DNA of 27,438 nucleotides from positions 1 through 27,438 of the forward strand of contig CAZYEX010000140.1 of assembly GCA_964646605.1 (NCBI GenBank). The letters run 5' to 3'. A program made the translations under genes and the position numbers. The stretch's first letter is position 1, and each line of letters begins with the position of its first letter. This DNA comes from SBAX01 sp964646605. Lineage in GTDB: Bacteria > Planctomycetota > Phycisphaerae > UBA1845. Positions 1 through 7,573 of this stretch are shown in pieces. The notes beneath the pieces are model-generated. The model made no database searches. It was given only the letters and a program-made list of their open reading frames with translations, and had not been told where the DNA came from.

Positions 1-2208
1 GGAGGAAATCAGGTCGGCGCCTCGCCGCAGACGGTAAGCTTCGTGGACGTAGCGGACGGCGTGTTCACCGTCACGCTCGACTTCGGCGCGGGCGCGATCG
101 ACGGCGCGGCCCGCTGGCTGGCGATCGAAGTTCAATGCACGCCCGACGGCGCGTTCGTCCCGCTCGACTCGCAGCGCGTGGCGCTGACCCCCGCACCGCA
201 TGCATTGTCCCTACCCGGACTCCACACGCAGCAGAACGCAACGAGCCCCAATCTAATTGGTGGGTTCAGCGGGAACCTGGTCGACGCCCCCGTTGTCGCT
301 GGGACGATCGGCGGAGGTGGCGAGTTTGGACTTCCGAATCAGATTACCACTGACGGCCGGTATGCGACTGTCAGTGGCGGAGCCGCGAACACAGCCGGAA
401 ACTTCGCAGCGGTGGTGGCCGGCGGATTCGACGGAGATGCCCTAGGGCAATTCAGCGTGGTCGGCGGTGGCGCGGGCAACGCGGCGACGGCGGATTTCTC
501 AACGGTGTCGGGTGGCGGCGCGAACCGCGCCGAGGGTGCCAGTTCGGTCGTTTCGGGCGGCGAGCAGAACATGGCAACCGGGTTGTTGTCTACTGTCCCC
601 GGCGGGTCCAACAACACGGCGGGAGGGTCGTACAGCTTTGCAGGCGGACATCGAGCCAAAGCCCTCCACACCGGGGCAGTCGTCTGGGCCGACTCGACGG
701 AAGCGGATTTCTCATCGACAGGTTCTGATCAATTCTTGATTCGGGCCGGCGGCGGTGTTGGCATCGGCACGACCTCTCCAACTGATCCGCTCACCGTCAA
801 CGGGATGATCCGTTCGGCTGCGGGTGGCTTCAAGTTTCCCAACGGCACGGTTCAGACCTCAGCGAGCGTCGGGGACATTACCGGGGTCGCCGCGGGAACG
901 GGACTTGCCGGGGGTGGTTCGGCGGGTGATGTGGTCCTGTCCATTGCCGTCAACGGGGTCGGGTCCACTGAGATAGCGGCAAACGCCGTAGGCTTGTCGG
1001 AGATCGCGGCCAATGCCGTCGACGGAAGCAAGATCGCCGACGGGACCGTCGGAATCGCCGATCTTGGCGCCGACGCCGTTACGAGCGCCAAGGTCCTGGA
1101 CGGGACGCTAACGGTCGCCGACTTGGGCAATGACTCCGTCGGCTCGGCGGAGATCGCCACCGACGCAGTTGGCGCCTTGGAGATCGCCGCCGGCGCGGTC
1201 AGTTTGTCGGAAATCGCAGCCAACGCCGTCGACGGAAGCAAGATCGCCGACGGGACCGTCGCAGCCGCCGATCTTGGCGCCGACGCCGTTACGAGTGTCA
1301 AGGTCCTGGACGGGACGCTAACGGCTGCAGACTTGGGCAATGACTCAGTCGGCTCGGCGGAGATCGCAACCGATGCAGTAGGCGCGGTGGAGATTGCCGC
1401 TGGTGCGGTTGCATCCGGCGACCTGGCATCCGACGCGGCATCGCTGAACAAGGTTTCCGGCGGCGCGATGACCAGCTCGGGTGGTAACATCGGAATCGGG
1501 GTTGTGCCTACCGATGCAAGGCTCGAGGTCGTTGGGGGGTATTCCCGTTTCGTAAGTGGAGGCTCCGACCAGATTATTTGCGATAGTCTTGGGACTGCCT
1601 CGGCGTTCATCCAATTCGCAAACGGCGCGTCGTCGCGATATGAAATCGGTAGTCCCGGAGCCTCAACCGACTTTCTCATTCAGAAGATAGGCACAGGTGT
1701 CTTTCTACGGTTCGATGCATCGGGGCGAATGGGCGTCAATAACAATACTCCCACGCAGCCTGTCATTGTCGGGAACAATGCCGGCAACGGCAACGGCGCC
1801 CATCTGACGGCCGGAGGCAATTGGACCAGCACCTCGGATCGCAATACGAAAACAGCCTTTCAAGGCGTCGATGTCCGCGACCTGTTGCGCAGGGTCGTCG
1901 AATTACCGGTTCGCCAATGGCGTTATCTTGCCGAAACTGACTCGGTCAAGCACCTGGGGCCTGTTGCACAGGATTTTTTTGCCGCCTTCGGCTTAGGCGA
2001 AAGCGACAAGCACATCGGCATGTTGGACGCCGACGGCGTGGCCTTGGCGGCCATTCAGGGGTTGTACGAGATCATCGAGGAAAAGGAGTGCGCGATCAAC
2101 GAGCTTCGCGAGCAGAAGACCCGAGAGGTCGAGGAATTGAGATCGGAGATTTCAGATCTCAAAGCACTCGTACATTCGCTTGTTCGGCAGAACGGAGGCG
2201 GGCGATGA
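1..2208 (+). CDS. Secreted trimeric-fibre-like surface protein with C-terminal peptidase S74 chaperone domain (5' partial)
   Basis: The reading frame is open from base 1, so the true start and any signal peptide lie upstream; a GTG at 43 is only the first in-window candidate. Numbering from that GTG, residues about 1-60 match the N-terminal module common in Planctomycete fibre proteins (ending in a PLTPAP-like motif, here ALTPAPHAL). Residues 108-197 are six 15-residue repeats of the form xxVxGGxxNxAxxxx, resembling YadA head beta-rolls. Two 70-residue repeats rich in IAxxAV and DLGxDxV follow (317-456). Residues about 595-660 form a peptidase S74 (endosialidase-type intramolecular chaperone) domain with the expected Ser-Lys pair in SDRNTK (S598, K603). 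A coiled coil of about 35 residues ends the protein. In the S74 family this domain drives trimer folding and then cleaves itself off. A phage tail fibre is possible by domain content, but no phage genes are near. The cellular role is unknown. Confidence 0.85.
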   Translation, partial: GGNQVGASPQTVSFVDVADGVFTVTLDFGAGAIDGAARWLAIEVQCTPDGAFVPLDSQRVALTPAPHALSLPGLHTQQNATSPNLIGGFSGNLVDAPVVAGTIGGGGEFGLPNQITTDGRYATVSGGAANTAGNFAAVVAGGFDGDALGQFSVVGGGAGNAATADFSTVSGGGANRAEGASSVVSGGEQNMATGLLSTVPGGSNNTAGGSYSFAGGHRAKALHTGAVVWADSTEADFSSTGSDQFLIRAGGGVGIGTTSPTDPLTVNGMIRSAAGGFKFPNGTVQTSASVGDITGVAAGTGLAGGGSAGDVVLSIAVNGVGSTEIAANAVGLSEIAANAVDGSKIADGTVGIADLGADAVTSAKVLDGTLTVADLGNDSVGSAEIATDAVGALEIAAGAVSLSEIAANAVDGSKIADGTVAAADLGADAVTSVKVLDGTLTAADLGNDSVGSAEIATDAVGAVEIAAGAVASGDLASDAASLNKVSGGAMTSSGGNIGIGVVPTDARLEVVGGYSRFVSGGSDQIICDSLGTASAFIQFANGASSRYEIGSPGASTDFLIQKIGTGVFLRFDASGRMGVNNNTPTQPVIVGNNAGNGNGAHLTAGGNWTSTSDRNTKTAFQGVDVRDLLRRVVELPVRQWRYLAETDSVKHLGPVAQDFFAAFGLGESDKHIGMLDADGVALAAIQGLYEIIEEKECAINELREQKTREVEELRSEISDLKALVHSLVRQNGGGR
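364..633 (+). repeat. Six in-frame 45-bp repeats encoding YadA-head-like 15-residue units
   Basis: Six consecutive units of exactly 15 codons each start with A/S-x-V-x-G-G and carry an N-x-A pair near the middle (for example SVVGGGAGNAATADF). The DNA copies are strongly diverged while the length is kept, which points to a selected structural repeat, probably a beta-roll in a trimeric stalk or head. Confidence 0.75.
991..1410 (+). repeat. Two tandem 210-bp repeats in the surface-protein gene
   Basis: Units 991-1200 and 1201-1410 are near-identical. The stretch beginning GACGGAAGCAAGATCGCC occurs at 1021 and again at 1231. Each unit encodes 70 residues made of smaller, roughly 15-residue motifs (SEIAANAVDGSKIADGTV and similar). 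High DNA identity suggests recent duplication or gene conversion, and copy number may vary between strains. Confidence 0.9.
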
Positions 2209-2214
2209 AACGAG

Positions 2215-2249
2215 GATTGCCGATTGTCGATTTTCGATTGTCGATTAGG
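2215..2249. repeat. Heptamer short tandem repeat (about 5 units)
   Basis: Consecutive 7-mers GATTGCC, GATTGTC, GATTTTC, GATTGTC and GATTAGG start 6 bases after the stop codon of the surface-protein gene. The period is exactly seven with drift between units. Two further heptamer arrays of similar type lie at 6417-6472 and 27268-27302. Confidence 0.75.
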
Positions 2250-2287
2250 GGTCGGCTGGTACGAGAATCCTTTCTCGCCCGGCCAGG

Positions 2288-2530
2288 TCAGCGCTTGGAT
2301 TTGCCGGAGGGCGGGCGTTGCCGACCGTTGCGACTTTTGACTGCGGCGACGTGCAGGAATGGAACGATGACGCGACGATCCGAATTGGGGAACGCGATGA
2401 AGATGGCGCTTTTGAGCAGAGCGGCCAGGGCGCTGTTGCGAACCTCGTATCGCTGCCCGCTGGTTACGCGGATGAGGAACGGCTCAAAGGGGTGTTGCAG
2501 AAGAAGCCCTTCAATCTCATTACGAATCAT
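2288..2530 (-). CDS. Small conserved protein of unknown function (Planctomycete 80-residue family)
   Basis: This encodes 80 residues, starting at an ATG preceded by GGAG with a 7-base gap. The pattern HPFEPFLIRVTSGQRYEV, then an alternating hydrophobic stretch (SAIFIAFPNSDRRVIVPFLHVAAV), resembles a family of small proteins I recall as abundant and multi-copy in Planctomycetes; no function is established for them. It has no signal peptide or membrane segment and is probably a small cytoplasmic beta-rich fold. The C-terminal tail (about residues 68-80) is basic. It lies opposite the flanking secreted-protein genes, downstream of a HicB-like gene in the same orientation, and appears to have its own promoter in the 44-base gap, so the two may be separately expressed. 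The family assignment is from memory of sequence pattern; the coding call itself is firm because of the RBS, promoter and conserved motif. Confidence 0.7.
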   Translation of the reverse strand: MIRNEIEGLLLQHPFEPFLIRVTSGQRYEVRNSALAALLKSAIFIAFPNSDRRVIVPFLHVAAVKSRNGRQRPPSGKSKR

Positions 2531-2562
2531 GGGCTGTCTCCAACGATTTTGCTCATACCTGG

Positions 2563-2571
2563 ATTATAGCA
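2563..2571 (-). promoter_or_regulatory. Extended -10 promoter of the 80-residue gene
   Basis: Read on the minus strand this is TGCTATAAT, a perfect TATAAT preceded by TGn (extended -10). No good -35 box is seen at 16-18 bases, which extended -10 promoters often do without. The predicted transcript starts about 26 bases before the ATG at 2530, leaving room for the GGAG ribosome binding site. Confidence 0.55.
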
Positions 2572-2574
2572 AAA

Positions 2575-2799
2575 TCACGCCGCCACCAACCCGCGCGGCA
2601 ATGGGACTCCCTTGGACCGCATGGCGGCAAGCAGAGACCGTGCTATCTTGGGGGCCAGGCGAAGCACCTCGGCGATGGAATCGCCCTGCACGTTCAAACC
2701 GGGGAGCTTGGGGCTGCGGCCAAGGAAGCGTCCATCCTCCAACTGCTCGATGTGCAGCGGCAGGACATAGCCCGCTGGTTTTGAGGGTCCGTTCCTCAC
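2575..2799 (-). CDS. HicB-like antitoxin-family protein, orphan
   Basis: About 74 residues from a GTG at 2799. The core YVLPLHIEQLEDGRFLGRSPKLPG followed by a helix-forming DSIAEVLRLAPKIARSLL matches the partial RNase H-like HicB fold (strand, strand, LPG turn, helix). HicB proteins usually neutralise the HicA mRNA interferase encoded beside them. No HicA-like reading frame (small, with the catalytic His in a GGNH-type motif) is visible on either side, so this is a solo HicB-like gene, of the kind often found in Planctomycetes without proven toxin-antitoxin function. The frame stays open upstream to 2907, but the extension looks non-coding and would run across the promoter, so the GTG start is preferred. 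There is no C-terminal DNA-binding domain. Confidence 0.6.
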   Translation of the reverse strand: MRNGPSKPAGYVLPLHIEQLEDGRFLGRSPKLPGLNVQGDSIAEVLRLAPKIARSLLAAMRSKGVPLPRGLVAA

Positions 2800-2805
2800 A
2801 CTTGC

Positions 2806-2835
2806 AGTATAGCAGGACCACGCCGCAACCGGCAA
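2806..2835 (-). promoter_or_regulatory. Promoter of the HicB-like gene, possibly giving a leaderless mRNA
   Basis: On the minus strand: TTGCCG (2835-2830), an 18-base spacer, then TATACT (2811-2806) preceded by TGC, an extended -10. The expected start of transcription is at about 2799-2800, which coincides with the proposed GTG start codon at 2799, so the message would have little or no leader. Confidence 0.45.
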
Positions 2836-2924
2836 GGTCCGTAAGACCCATCCGCTCGCTCCCGCTCGCGGCTCGGATACACACTTCGTGGCTCCGTGGC
2901 GGAGCATGGTCCGGGCGCGCCGGG

Positions 2925-4070
2925 ATGGCTTCGTGGCTATCTCCTGTTTTTGCTTTCTGGGTTTCTGTTTTCTGCGTTTCCGCGGCCTTCGCCCAATCCG
3001 GCGGCGACTACGTCATCACTAAAAGCACGGTTGACTCCGGCGGTCATTCCAACTTGACCGGCGGAGGGTACAAGCTCGCCGGCACGGTCGGGCAGCATGA
3101 CGCCGGTGATCCGACCGGCGGCGGGTATGTCCTCACCGGGGGGTTCTGGTCGCCCGCGGTCGCGGCTGTGCCCTCGCCGATTGTCCCCGATCCCGCGGGC
3201 AACAGAACGCGGTATGTTTCGTTTAGCGTTCCACCGCCGGTTGTGGCGACGGGGTCGGCCGGTTCCGTGGCTTTGCAGATCACCATGCTCGATTTGCAGA
3301 ACCCGATCCCGGCCAACGCCCCGCAGTATCCGCCGCCGGATTTCTCGACGTACGAGGCCGGGACATGCGCAGCGATCGGAGAGGCGAACGGCTGTGCGCG
3401 GTGGGTCGGACCGCCGATCACGGCCCTGGAATCGCAAGACAACGCGGGGATCGGCAACTTCCGCGGGGCGCGGCTGCAATGCACGCCCTACTACCACGAC
3501 TGGGAGAGCGAGAACCTGATCCACGTCACCGGAGCGGAGATCGCCCCCAGCTCCGGCTATGGCGTGAAGGTCTACGGTGCAAGCTGCAAGGGCAATGAGT
3601 CGGGCTGCAGTGCGGTGTCACAATCTGTCACTATGGCCACCCATCGGGCGGGCGACGTGGCTTCGCCGTACAACCCGCCGTCGACCTCGACCCAGCCCGA
3701 CGGCCTCGACGTCAGCCAGATCGTGGCCAAGTTCAAGAACCTGCCCGGCGCGCCCAAGAAGGCCGACGTGCAGGCTCAGCCGAACCTGCCGGGGTTGAAC
3801 TCGGACATCGACGCCATCGACATCGTCATCGTGGTGGACAACTTCAAGGGCTTTGCGTATTCGTTCAGCGGACCTTGCGTGTGCCCCTCGACAGTCACCT
3901 GCAACGTCACGCCCTGCTCGAGTCCCACGCCCTGCGGCAACGGGACGTGCGTGAAAGCGTGCAACGGCGGGACCTACGCCGACTTGCCCTGCATCAACAA
4001 CAACCATTGCCCGGGCGGTTCGTGCGGGGTCGGGTTCTGCCGCGACCGTTGCGGACGGTGTTCGCCATGA
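2925..4070 (+). CDS. Secreted Cys-rich surface protein of unknown function
   Basis: 381 residues. The ATG at 2925 is chosen because a clear signal peptide follows directly (hydrophobic FAFWVSVFCVSAAFAQ, probable cleavage after AFA). The mature N-terminus shows the motif series YVITKSTVDSGG, GGGYKLAGTVGQ and GGGYVLTGGFW, a module common at the N-terminus of exported Planctomycete and Verrucomicrobia proteins. The middle is beta-rich. Near residue 300 is SDIDAIDIVIVVDNFKG, reminiscent of dockerin-like Asp/Asn calcium loops but without a full duplicated dockerin. The last 70 residues hold about 16 cysteines in short C-x(3-8)-C spacings, so a disulfide-rich module is likely outside the cytoplasm. 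No enzyme motif is recognised. No strong ribosome binding site is visible. A hairpin follows the stop codon. Confidence 0.75.
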   Translation: MASWLSPVFAFWVSVFCVSAAFAQSGGDYVITKSTVDSGGHSNLTGGGYKLAGTVGQHDAGDPTGGGYVLTGGFWSPAVAAVPSPIVPDPAGNRTRYVSFSVPPPVVATGSAGSVALQITMLDLQNPIPANAPQYPPPDFSTYEAGTCAAIGEANGCARWVGPPITALESQDNAGIGNFRGARLQCTPYYHDWESENLIHVTGAEIAPSSGYGVKVYGASCKGNESGCSAVSQSVTMATHRAGDVASPYNPPSTSTQPDGLDVSQIVAKFKNLPGAPKKADVQAQPNLPGLNSDIDAIDIVIVVDNFKGFAYSFSGPCVCPSTVTCNVTPCSSPTPCGNGTCVKACNGGTYADLPCINNNHCPGGSCGVGFCRDRCGRCSP

Positions 4071-4078
4071 GCGGAAAC

Positions 4079-4098
4079 CCCCCTCGTGAACGAGGGGG
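4079..4098 (+). terminator. Hairpin after the secreted-protein gene
   Basis: CCCCCTCGT pairs with ACGAGGGGG over nine positions with a GA tip (in practice a 7-8 bp stem with a small loop), nine bases after the stop at 4070. There is no T-run, so intrinsic termination is uncertain, but the position and strength suit a transcript end. Confidence 0.45.
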
Positions 4099-4168
4099 CT
4101 CGGATAGCGCGCGGGCGAGGGAAAGGATCTCAGTGTACAACGTCGTTGGACCGTGATACGCATGGGGC

Positions 4169-4909
4169 ATGCCGACCCGGCTGCGCGTTCGTGTTCTTGG
4201 TTTTTCCGTCGAACGACGGCCCATCTGCGTGTACTTGTTGCCATCCAACGCTCGGCGATGCACGTTGATCATCGGCGGATTCCACGGGGATGAACCCAAG
4301 AGCGTCTTCGTCGCGCGGCGCTTGGTCGAATTCCTGGAGAATCATCCCGAGGCGAGGCGGGGCGCGAAGTGGATCGTCGTTCCGCTGTTGAACCCCGACG
4401 GGTACGCGCATCGCAAGCGGCGCAACGCCCGGGGCGTGGACCTCAACCGCAGTTTTCCGACGAACAATTGGCGATTGGGTTCGCCGCGCAGCCGCATGTA
4501 CGGCGGTCCAGCGCCCGCGAGCGAGCCGGAAACACGCCTGCTCATGAAGCTCATCGCCCGCCTTCTTCCCTCGCGGATCGTAACCCTTCACTCGATCGGC
4601 CTGAACCGCTTCTGCAACAACTACGACGGCCCGGGACGACCGCTCGCCGAAGCGATGGCGCGATGCAACCGCTACCCCGTCACGCACACCATCGGATACC
4701 CCACGCCCGGCAGCTTCGGAACGTGGGCGGGCATCGAACGCGGAATCCCCGTCGTGACCTTGGAGTTACCGTCGCACCATTCTCCTCAGCGCTGCTGGGC
4801 CGACAACCTCGAGGCCCTGCTCGCCGCGGGAGAGGATCCGCTCGGCAGAGCACGCCCATCCAAGAAACGACCGACCTCGTATAGAATCGCGTCGAACACC
4901 CACGGTTGA
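4169..4909 (+). CDS. Zinc carboxypeptidase-like protein (peptidase M14 family)
   Basis: 246 residues. The M14 catalytic set is complete: HGDE zinc motif (H39, E42), substrate-binding N93-R94 in DLNRSFP, third zinc ligand H141 in TLHSIG, and general base E199 in VTLELPS. M14 enzymes remove C-terminal residues from peptides. The short form with HGDEP and no pro-region is closest in feel to bacterial MpaA-like amidases (murein peptide amidase, cutting gamma-D-Glu-diaminopimelate in recycled wall peptides) or to succinylglutamate-desuccinylase-like members; the substrate cannot be told here. No signal peptide is visible, so it is probably cytoplasmic. The start is an ATG with only a weak GGGG upstream. 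It is followed after 91 bases by the MATE exporter gene, possibly in one transcript. Confidence 0.85.
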   Translation: MPTRLRVRVLGFSVERRPICVYLLPSNARRCTLIIGGFHGDEPKSVFVARRLVEFLENHPEARRGAKWIVVPLLNPDGYAHRKRRNARGVDLNRSFPTNNWRLGSPRSRMYGGPAPASEPETRLLMKLIARLLPSRIVTLHSIGLNRFCNNYDGPGRPLAEAMARCNRYPVTHTIGYPTPGSFGTWAGIERGIPVVTLELPSHHSPQRCWADNLEALLAAGEDPLGRARPSKKRPTSYRIASNTHG

Positions 4910-5000
4910 TTCCCTGGGTTCACGACGATGAAGCGGCCCAAACGGCGCGGGAAAACCTCCTGTCCCGGGTGAACGGCAACGCGGGCGAGCGAAGGTCGGT

Positions 5001-6497
5001 ATGTCTGTAGTCGAAACACACAACCTGCTGACCGAGGATCGGCAGCGACGCCGCGCGGAGATCCGCAACGTGATCGCCATGGTCATCCCCGTGGTCATCA
5101 CCACCAGTTCGCGGGCCATGATGGACGTCGTGGATTACGTGATGATTACCTGGCTGCCCACGGACGAAGCCCAGGCCGCCATCCTGCCCGCACAGATGCT
5201 CATGTGGTCCTACATCGTCTTGGGACTGGGCATCGTCTCCATGGTGAACACCTTCGCGTCGCAATCGCTGGGACGCAGGGAGCTTCGCGAATGCAGTGCC
5301 TATGCCTGGCAGGGAGTGCATCTAGGCATGGTCCTCGGCGTGCTTGGCACGGCGATCATTCCCGTCATTCCGAGCCTGGTAGGTTGGATCGGACACGAAC
5401 CGCGCGTGCAGAGCGCGGAAATCGACTATCTGCACATCACTCTTCTGGGCATCGCCCCCACGATCATGGCCGAGGCGTTGGGCTGGTTCTTCGTGGGGAT
5501 TCATCGACCCTGGGTGGCCGTGTGGACGACCCTCGAAGCCAACGTGGTCAACGCGATCGTGGTCTACGTGCTGATGTTCGGCCACCTGGGCTTCGAGCCC
5601 ATGGGAATTTCCGGGGCCGCGACCGGGACGGTGGTCGCGGTGTGCTATCGAACCGTGCGCCTGGGTCTGGCGATGTTGCTGCCCTCCGTCGCGGGGACCT
5701 TCGGCACGCGCGATACCTGGATTCCCTCGTGGCGGCGGTTGGTGAAGTTACTGCGCGTGGGGATCCCTTGCGGCATACAGTGGGTGACCGAGATCGTGGT
5801 GTGGGCGATTTTCGTGAACGTGCTTGTCGGCCGGAAGTTCGGCACGACGCACCTGATCGCCACCAGCATCTCCTGGCAGTACATGCGGATCGCCTTCCTT
5901 CCCACCATCGGCGTGGGTCGGGCGTTGTCGGCCCTGGTGGGCAAGTCCATCGGCGAGGGCAACCCCCAGCGGGCGATCCGCGAGGCGCGCTGGGCGGCCC
6001 TGATTACCCTGGCCTACATGGGTTCGCTCTCCGTGGTGTACACCGCCTTCGGGTCCGCGCTCGTCGCCTGGTTCAACGCCGATCCCGAGGTCGTCGATAT
6101 CGGGGCCAAGGTGATGATCTGCACGGCGATCTTCCAATTGTTCGACGCCTTCGGGATCACCTATGGATCGGCGCTCCGCGGGGCGGGCGACACCTTTGTA
6201 CCCTCGGTCTTCTTCATCATCAGCCATTGGGTGATTATTGTAGGCGGGGGATGGTGGGTGGCGACGACCTATCCGCAGTGGGGATGCATTGGACCGTGGA
6301 TCGCCGGGGCGACGCTGATCGTGGTGACCTCGCTCTTCTTGTGGTGGCGCTGGCACAGCCGGGCGTGGATGAAGATTGACCTTTTCGCGGCAGCGCCCGC
6401 GAATGCGGATCGACTCGAATTACCAATGACCAATTACCCGTTACCAGTTACGAATTACAAGTTACCAGTTACCGACGCGACGCGCGAACCCGGTTGA
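5001..6497 (+). CDS. MATE family multidrug/cation antiporter
   Basis: 498 residues with about twelve hydrophobic segments in two homologous halves, typical of MATE (NorM/MatE) exporters of 440-500 residues that expel organic cations in exchange for Na+ or H+. Supporting stretches include the N-terminal IAMVIPVVITTSSRAMMDVVD, the mid-protein PMGISGAATGTV and GVGRALSALVGKSIGEGN, and the second-half FDAFGITYGSALRGAGDT. The ATG at 5001 has GAAGG five bases upstream. The C-terminus is odd: residues 473-492 are translated from a heptamer DNA repeat and form a seven-residue peptide repeat (LPMTNYP, LPVTNYK, LPVTD). Without it the protein would end around residue 470, normal for the family. The substrate is unknown. 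Confidence 0.93.
   Translation: MSVVETHNLLTEDRQRRRAEIRNVIAMVIPVVITTSSRAMMDVVDYVMITWLPTDEAQAAILPAQMLMWSYIVLGLGIVSMVNTFASQSLGRRELRECSAYAWQGVHLGMVLGVLGTAIIPVIPSLVGWIGHEPRVQSAEIDYLHITLLGIAPTIMAEALGWFFVGIHRPWVAVWTTLEANVVNAIVVYVLMFGHLGFEPMGISGAATGTVVAVCYRTVRLGLAMLLPSVAGTFGTRDTWIPSWRRLVKLLRVGIPCGIQWVTEIVVWAIFVNVLVGRKFGTTHLIATSISWQYMRIAFLPTIGVGRALSALVGKSIGEGNPQRAIREARWAALITLAYMGSLSVVYTAFGSALVAWFNADPEVVDIGAKVMICTAIFQLFDAFGITYGSALRGAGDTFVPSVFFIISHWVIIVGGGWWVATTYPQWGCIGPWIAGATLIVVTSLFLWWRWHSRAWMKIDLFAAAPANADRLELPMTNYPLPVTNYKLPVTDATREPG
6417..6472. repeat. Heptamer short tandem repeat (8 units) inside the MATE 3' end
   Basis: Eight consecutive 7-mers: GAATTAC, CAATGAC, CAATTAC, CCGTTAC, CAGTTAC, GAATTAC, AAGTTAC and CAGTTAC. 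Since 21 bases make seven codons, the array encodes a heptapeptide repeat at the C-terminus of the exporter. Its base composition (AT-rich) contrasts sharply with the surrounding GC-rich DNA. Confidence 0.85.
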
Positions 6498-6538
6498 TCC
6501 GTATGATGCGTATGCGTCGAAGGAGATGTGATTTCTGA

Positions 6539-7573
6539 ATGAACCGTGCTGAATCCGTCACCGCCGGAACGCCTGCCAACTCAGTGCCGCGCGAAGTCAT
6601 CGAGGCCCTCGCTGCACTTCGCGCCCCGATCGTCATTGGACACGTCGTGCCCGACGCCGATGCCCTGGGCTCCACCCTGGCCACGATGCTCGCCTTCACC
6701 GAGGGTGAGCGCCGTCCCAAGGTGAGTCTGCCGCCGGGGTCGCTTTCGCAGAAGCTGGCGTTTTTGGTGGAATGGACGAAGCCGCCGCTCGCGGGCGTCG
6801 ATGACTTCGCCGCCGCCGACGGGTTCATCGTCCTCGACACCGCCAAGAAAGGCCGCTGCAACATCCCCGCCCCGCTCAAGGAAACCGATTGGATGACGGG
6901 CAAACCGATCATCAACATCGACCATCACGCCACCAACACTCGCTTCGGGACCGTCAACTGGGTCGTCGAGGATGCGGGCAGCACGTGCGAACTGGTCTAC
7001 GAAGTGCTGCGCGCCACGGGTCGGTCGATCCCACCCCTCATCGCCTCCTTGCTGTACGCGGGAATCCAAACGGACACCCTGGGCTTTTCGCTCCCCACCA
7101 CCCGCCCTTCCGCGCTGCGCGCCGCAGCCGATCTCGTTGCCCTGGGCGCCGAGGTCGGCGAACTCGGCGAGCGCCTGGGCCGCAGCCAACGACAGAGCGA
7201 GTTCGATCTGCTGCGCGTCATTTACGCCAACACCCGCGTTGTGGGCGACGGCCGCGTGGCCTACAGCTCCGCGAGTTACGACGAAATCCACAACGCCGGT
7301 TGCACCGCCGCCGACATCGACGATCAGATCAGCGTCCCGCGCTCCCTGCACGGCGTGGAACTGGCCATGCTCTTCACCGAAGGCCGCAAGGGAAAAACAC
7401 GCATCAATTTCCGCAGCTCCGGCAAGATCACCGTCGTCGAACTGGCCGAGCAGTTCAAAGGCGGCGGCCATCCCCAAGCCGCAGGCGCCATCCTCGACGC
7501 CCCCCTTCAGGACGCCATCCACGCCGTCGTGCCCCGCGCCGTCGAATACCTAGCGAAGTTCCCCCGCCCCTGA
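6539..7573 (+). CDS. nrnA: DHH/DHHA1 phosphoesterase, NrnA-like (oligoribonuclease / pAp phosphatase type)
   Basis: 344 residues, the usual NrnA length. DHH motifs in order: H35-V-V-P-D39-A-D41 followed by ALGS; D100 in IVLDTA; D128-H129-H130 in NIDHHATN; D179 in GIQTDT. The DHHA1 RNA-end-binding motif GGGHPQAAGA is at about 308-317. These residues bind two Mn2+ ions and hydrolyse phosphodiester bonds in very short RNAs (nanoRNA) or 3'-phosphoadenosine 5'-phosphate; some relatives degrade linear dinucleotides derived from c-di-AMP or c-di-GMP. Cytoplasmic. The ATG at 6539 is preceded by AGGAG (6521-6525) with a rather long 13-base gap. The gene name is tentative since the substrate within the family cannot be read from sequence. 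Confidence 0.88.
   Translation: MNRAESVTAGTPANSVPREVIEALAALRAPIVIGHVVPDADALGSTLATMLAFTEGERRPKVSLPPGSLSQKLAFLVEWTKPPLAGVDDFAAADGFIVLDTAKKGRCNIPAPLKETDWMTGKPIINIDHHATNTRFGTVNWVVEDAGSTCELVYEVLRATGRSIPPLIASLLYAGIQTDTLGFSLPTTRPSALRAAADLVALGAEVGELGERLGRSQRQSEFDLLRVIYANTRVVGDGRVAYSSASYDEIHNAGCTAADIDDQISVPRSLHGVELAMLFTEGRKGKTRINFRSSGKITVVELAEQFKGGGHPQAAGAILDAPLQDAIHAVVPRAVEYLAKFPRP

Noticed and set aside
1..2208. Prophage tail fibre
   Set aside because: S74 and YadA-like repeats do occur in phage fibres, but no other phage gene is visible in the window and the neighbour is a secreted bacterial-type protein. The upstream region is unseen, so this is not fully excluded.
2088..2924. Upstream part of a long open frame (2088-4070) that would make the Cys-rich protein 660 residues long
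   Set aside because: The first 279 codons overlap the S74 gene end, a heptamer repeat and two minus-strand genes, and have a random Arg/Ser/Pro-rich composition. A clear signal peptide begins at the ATG 2925.
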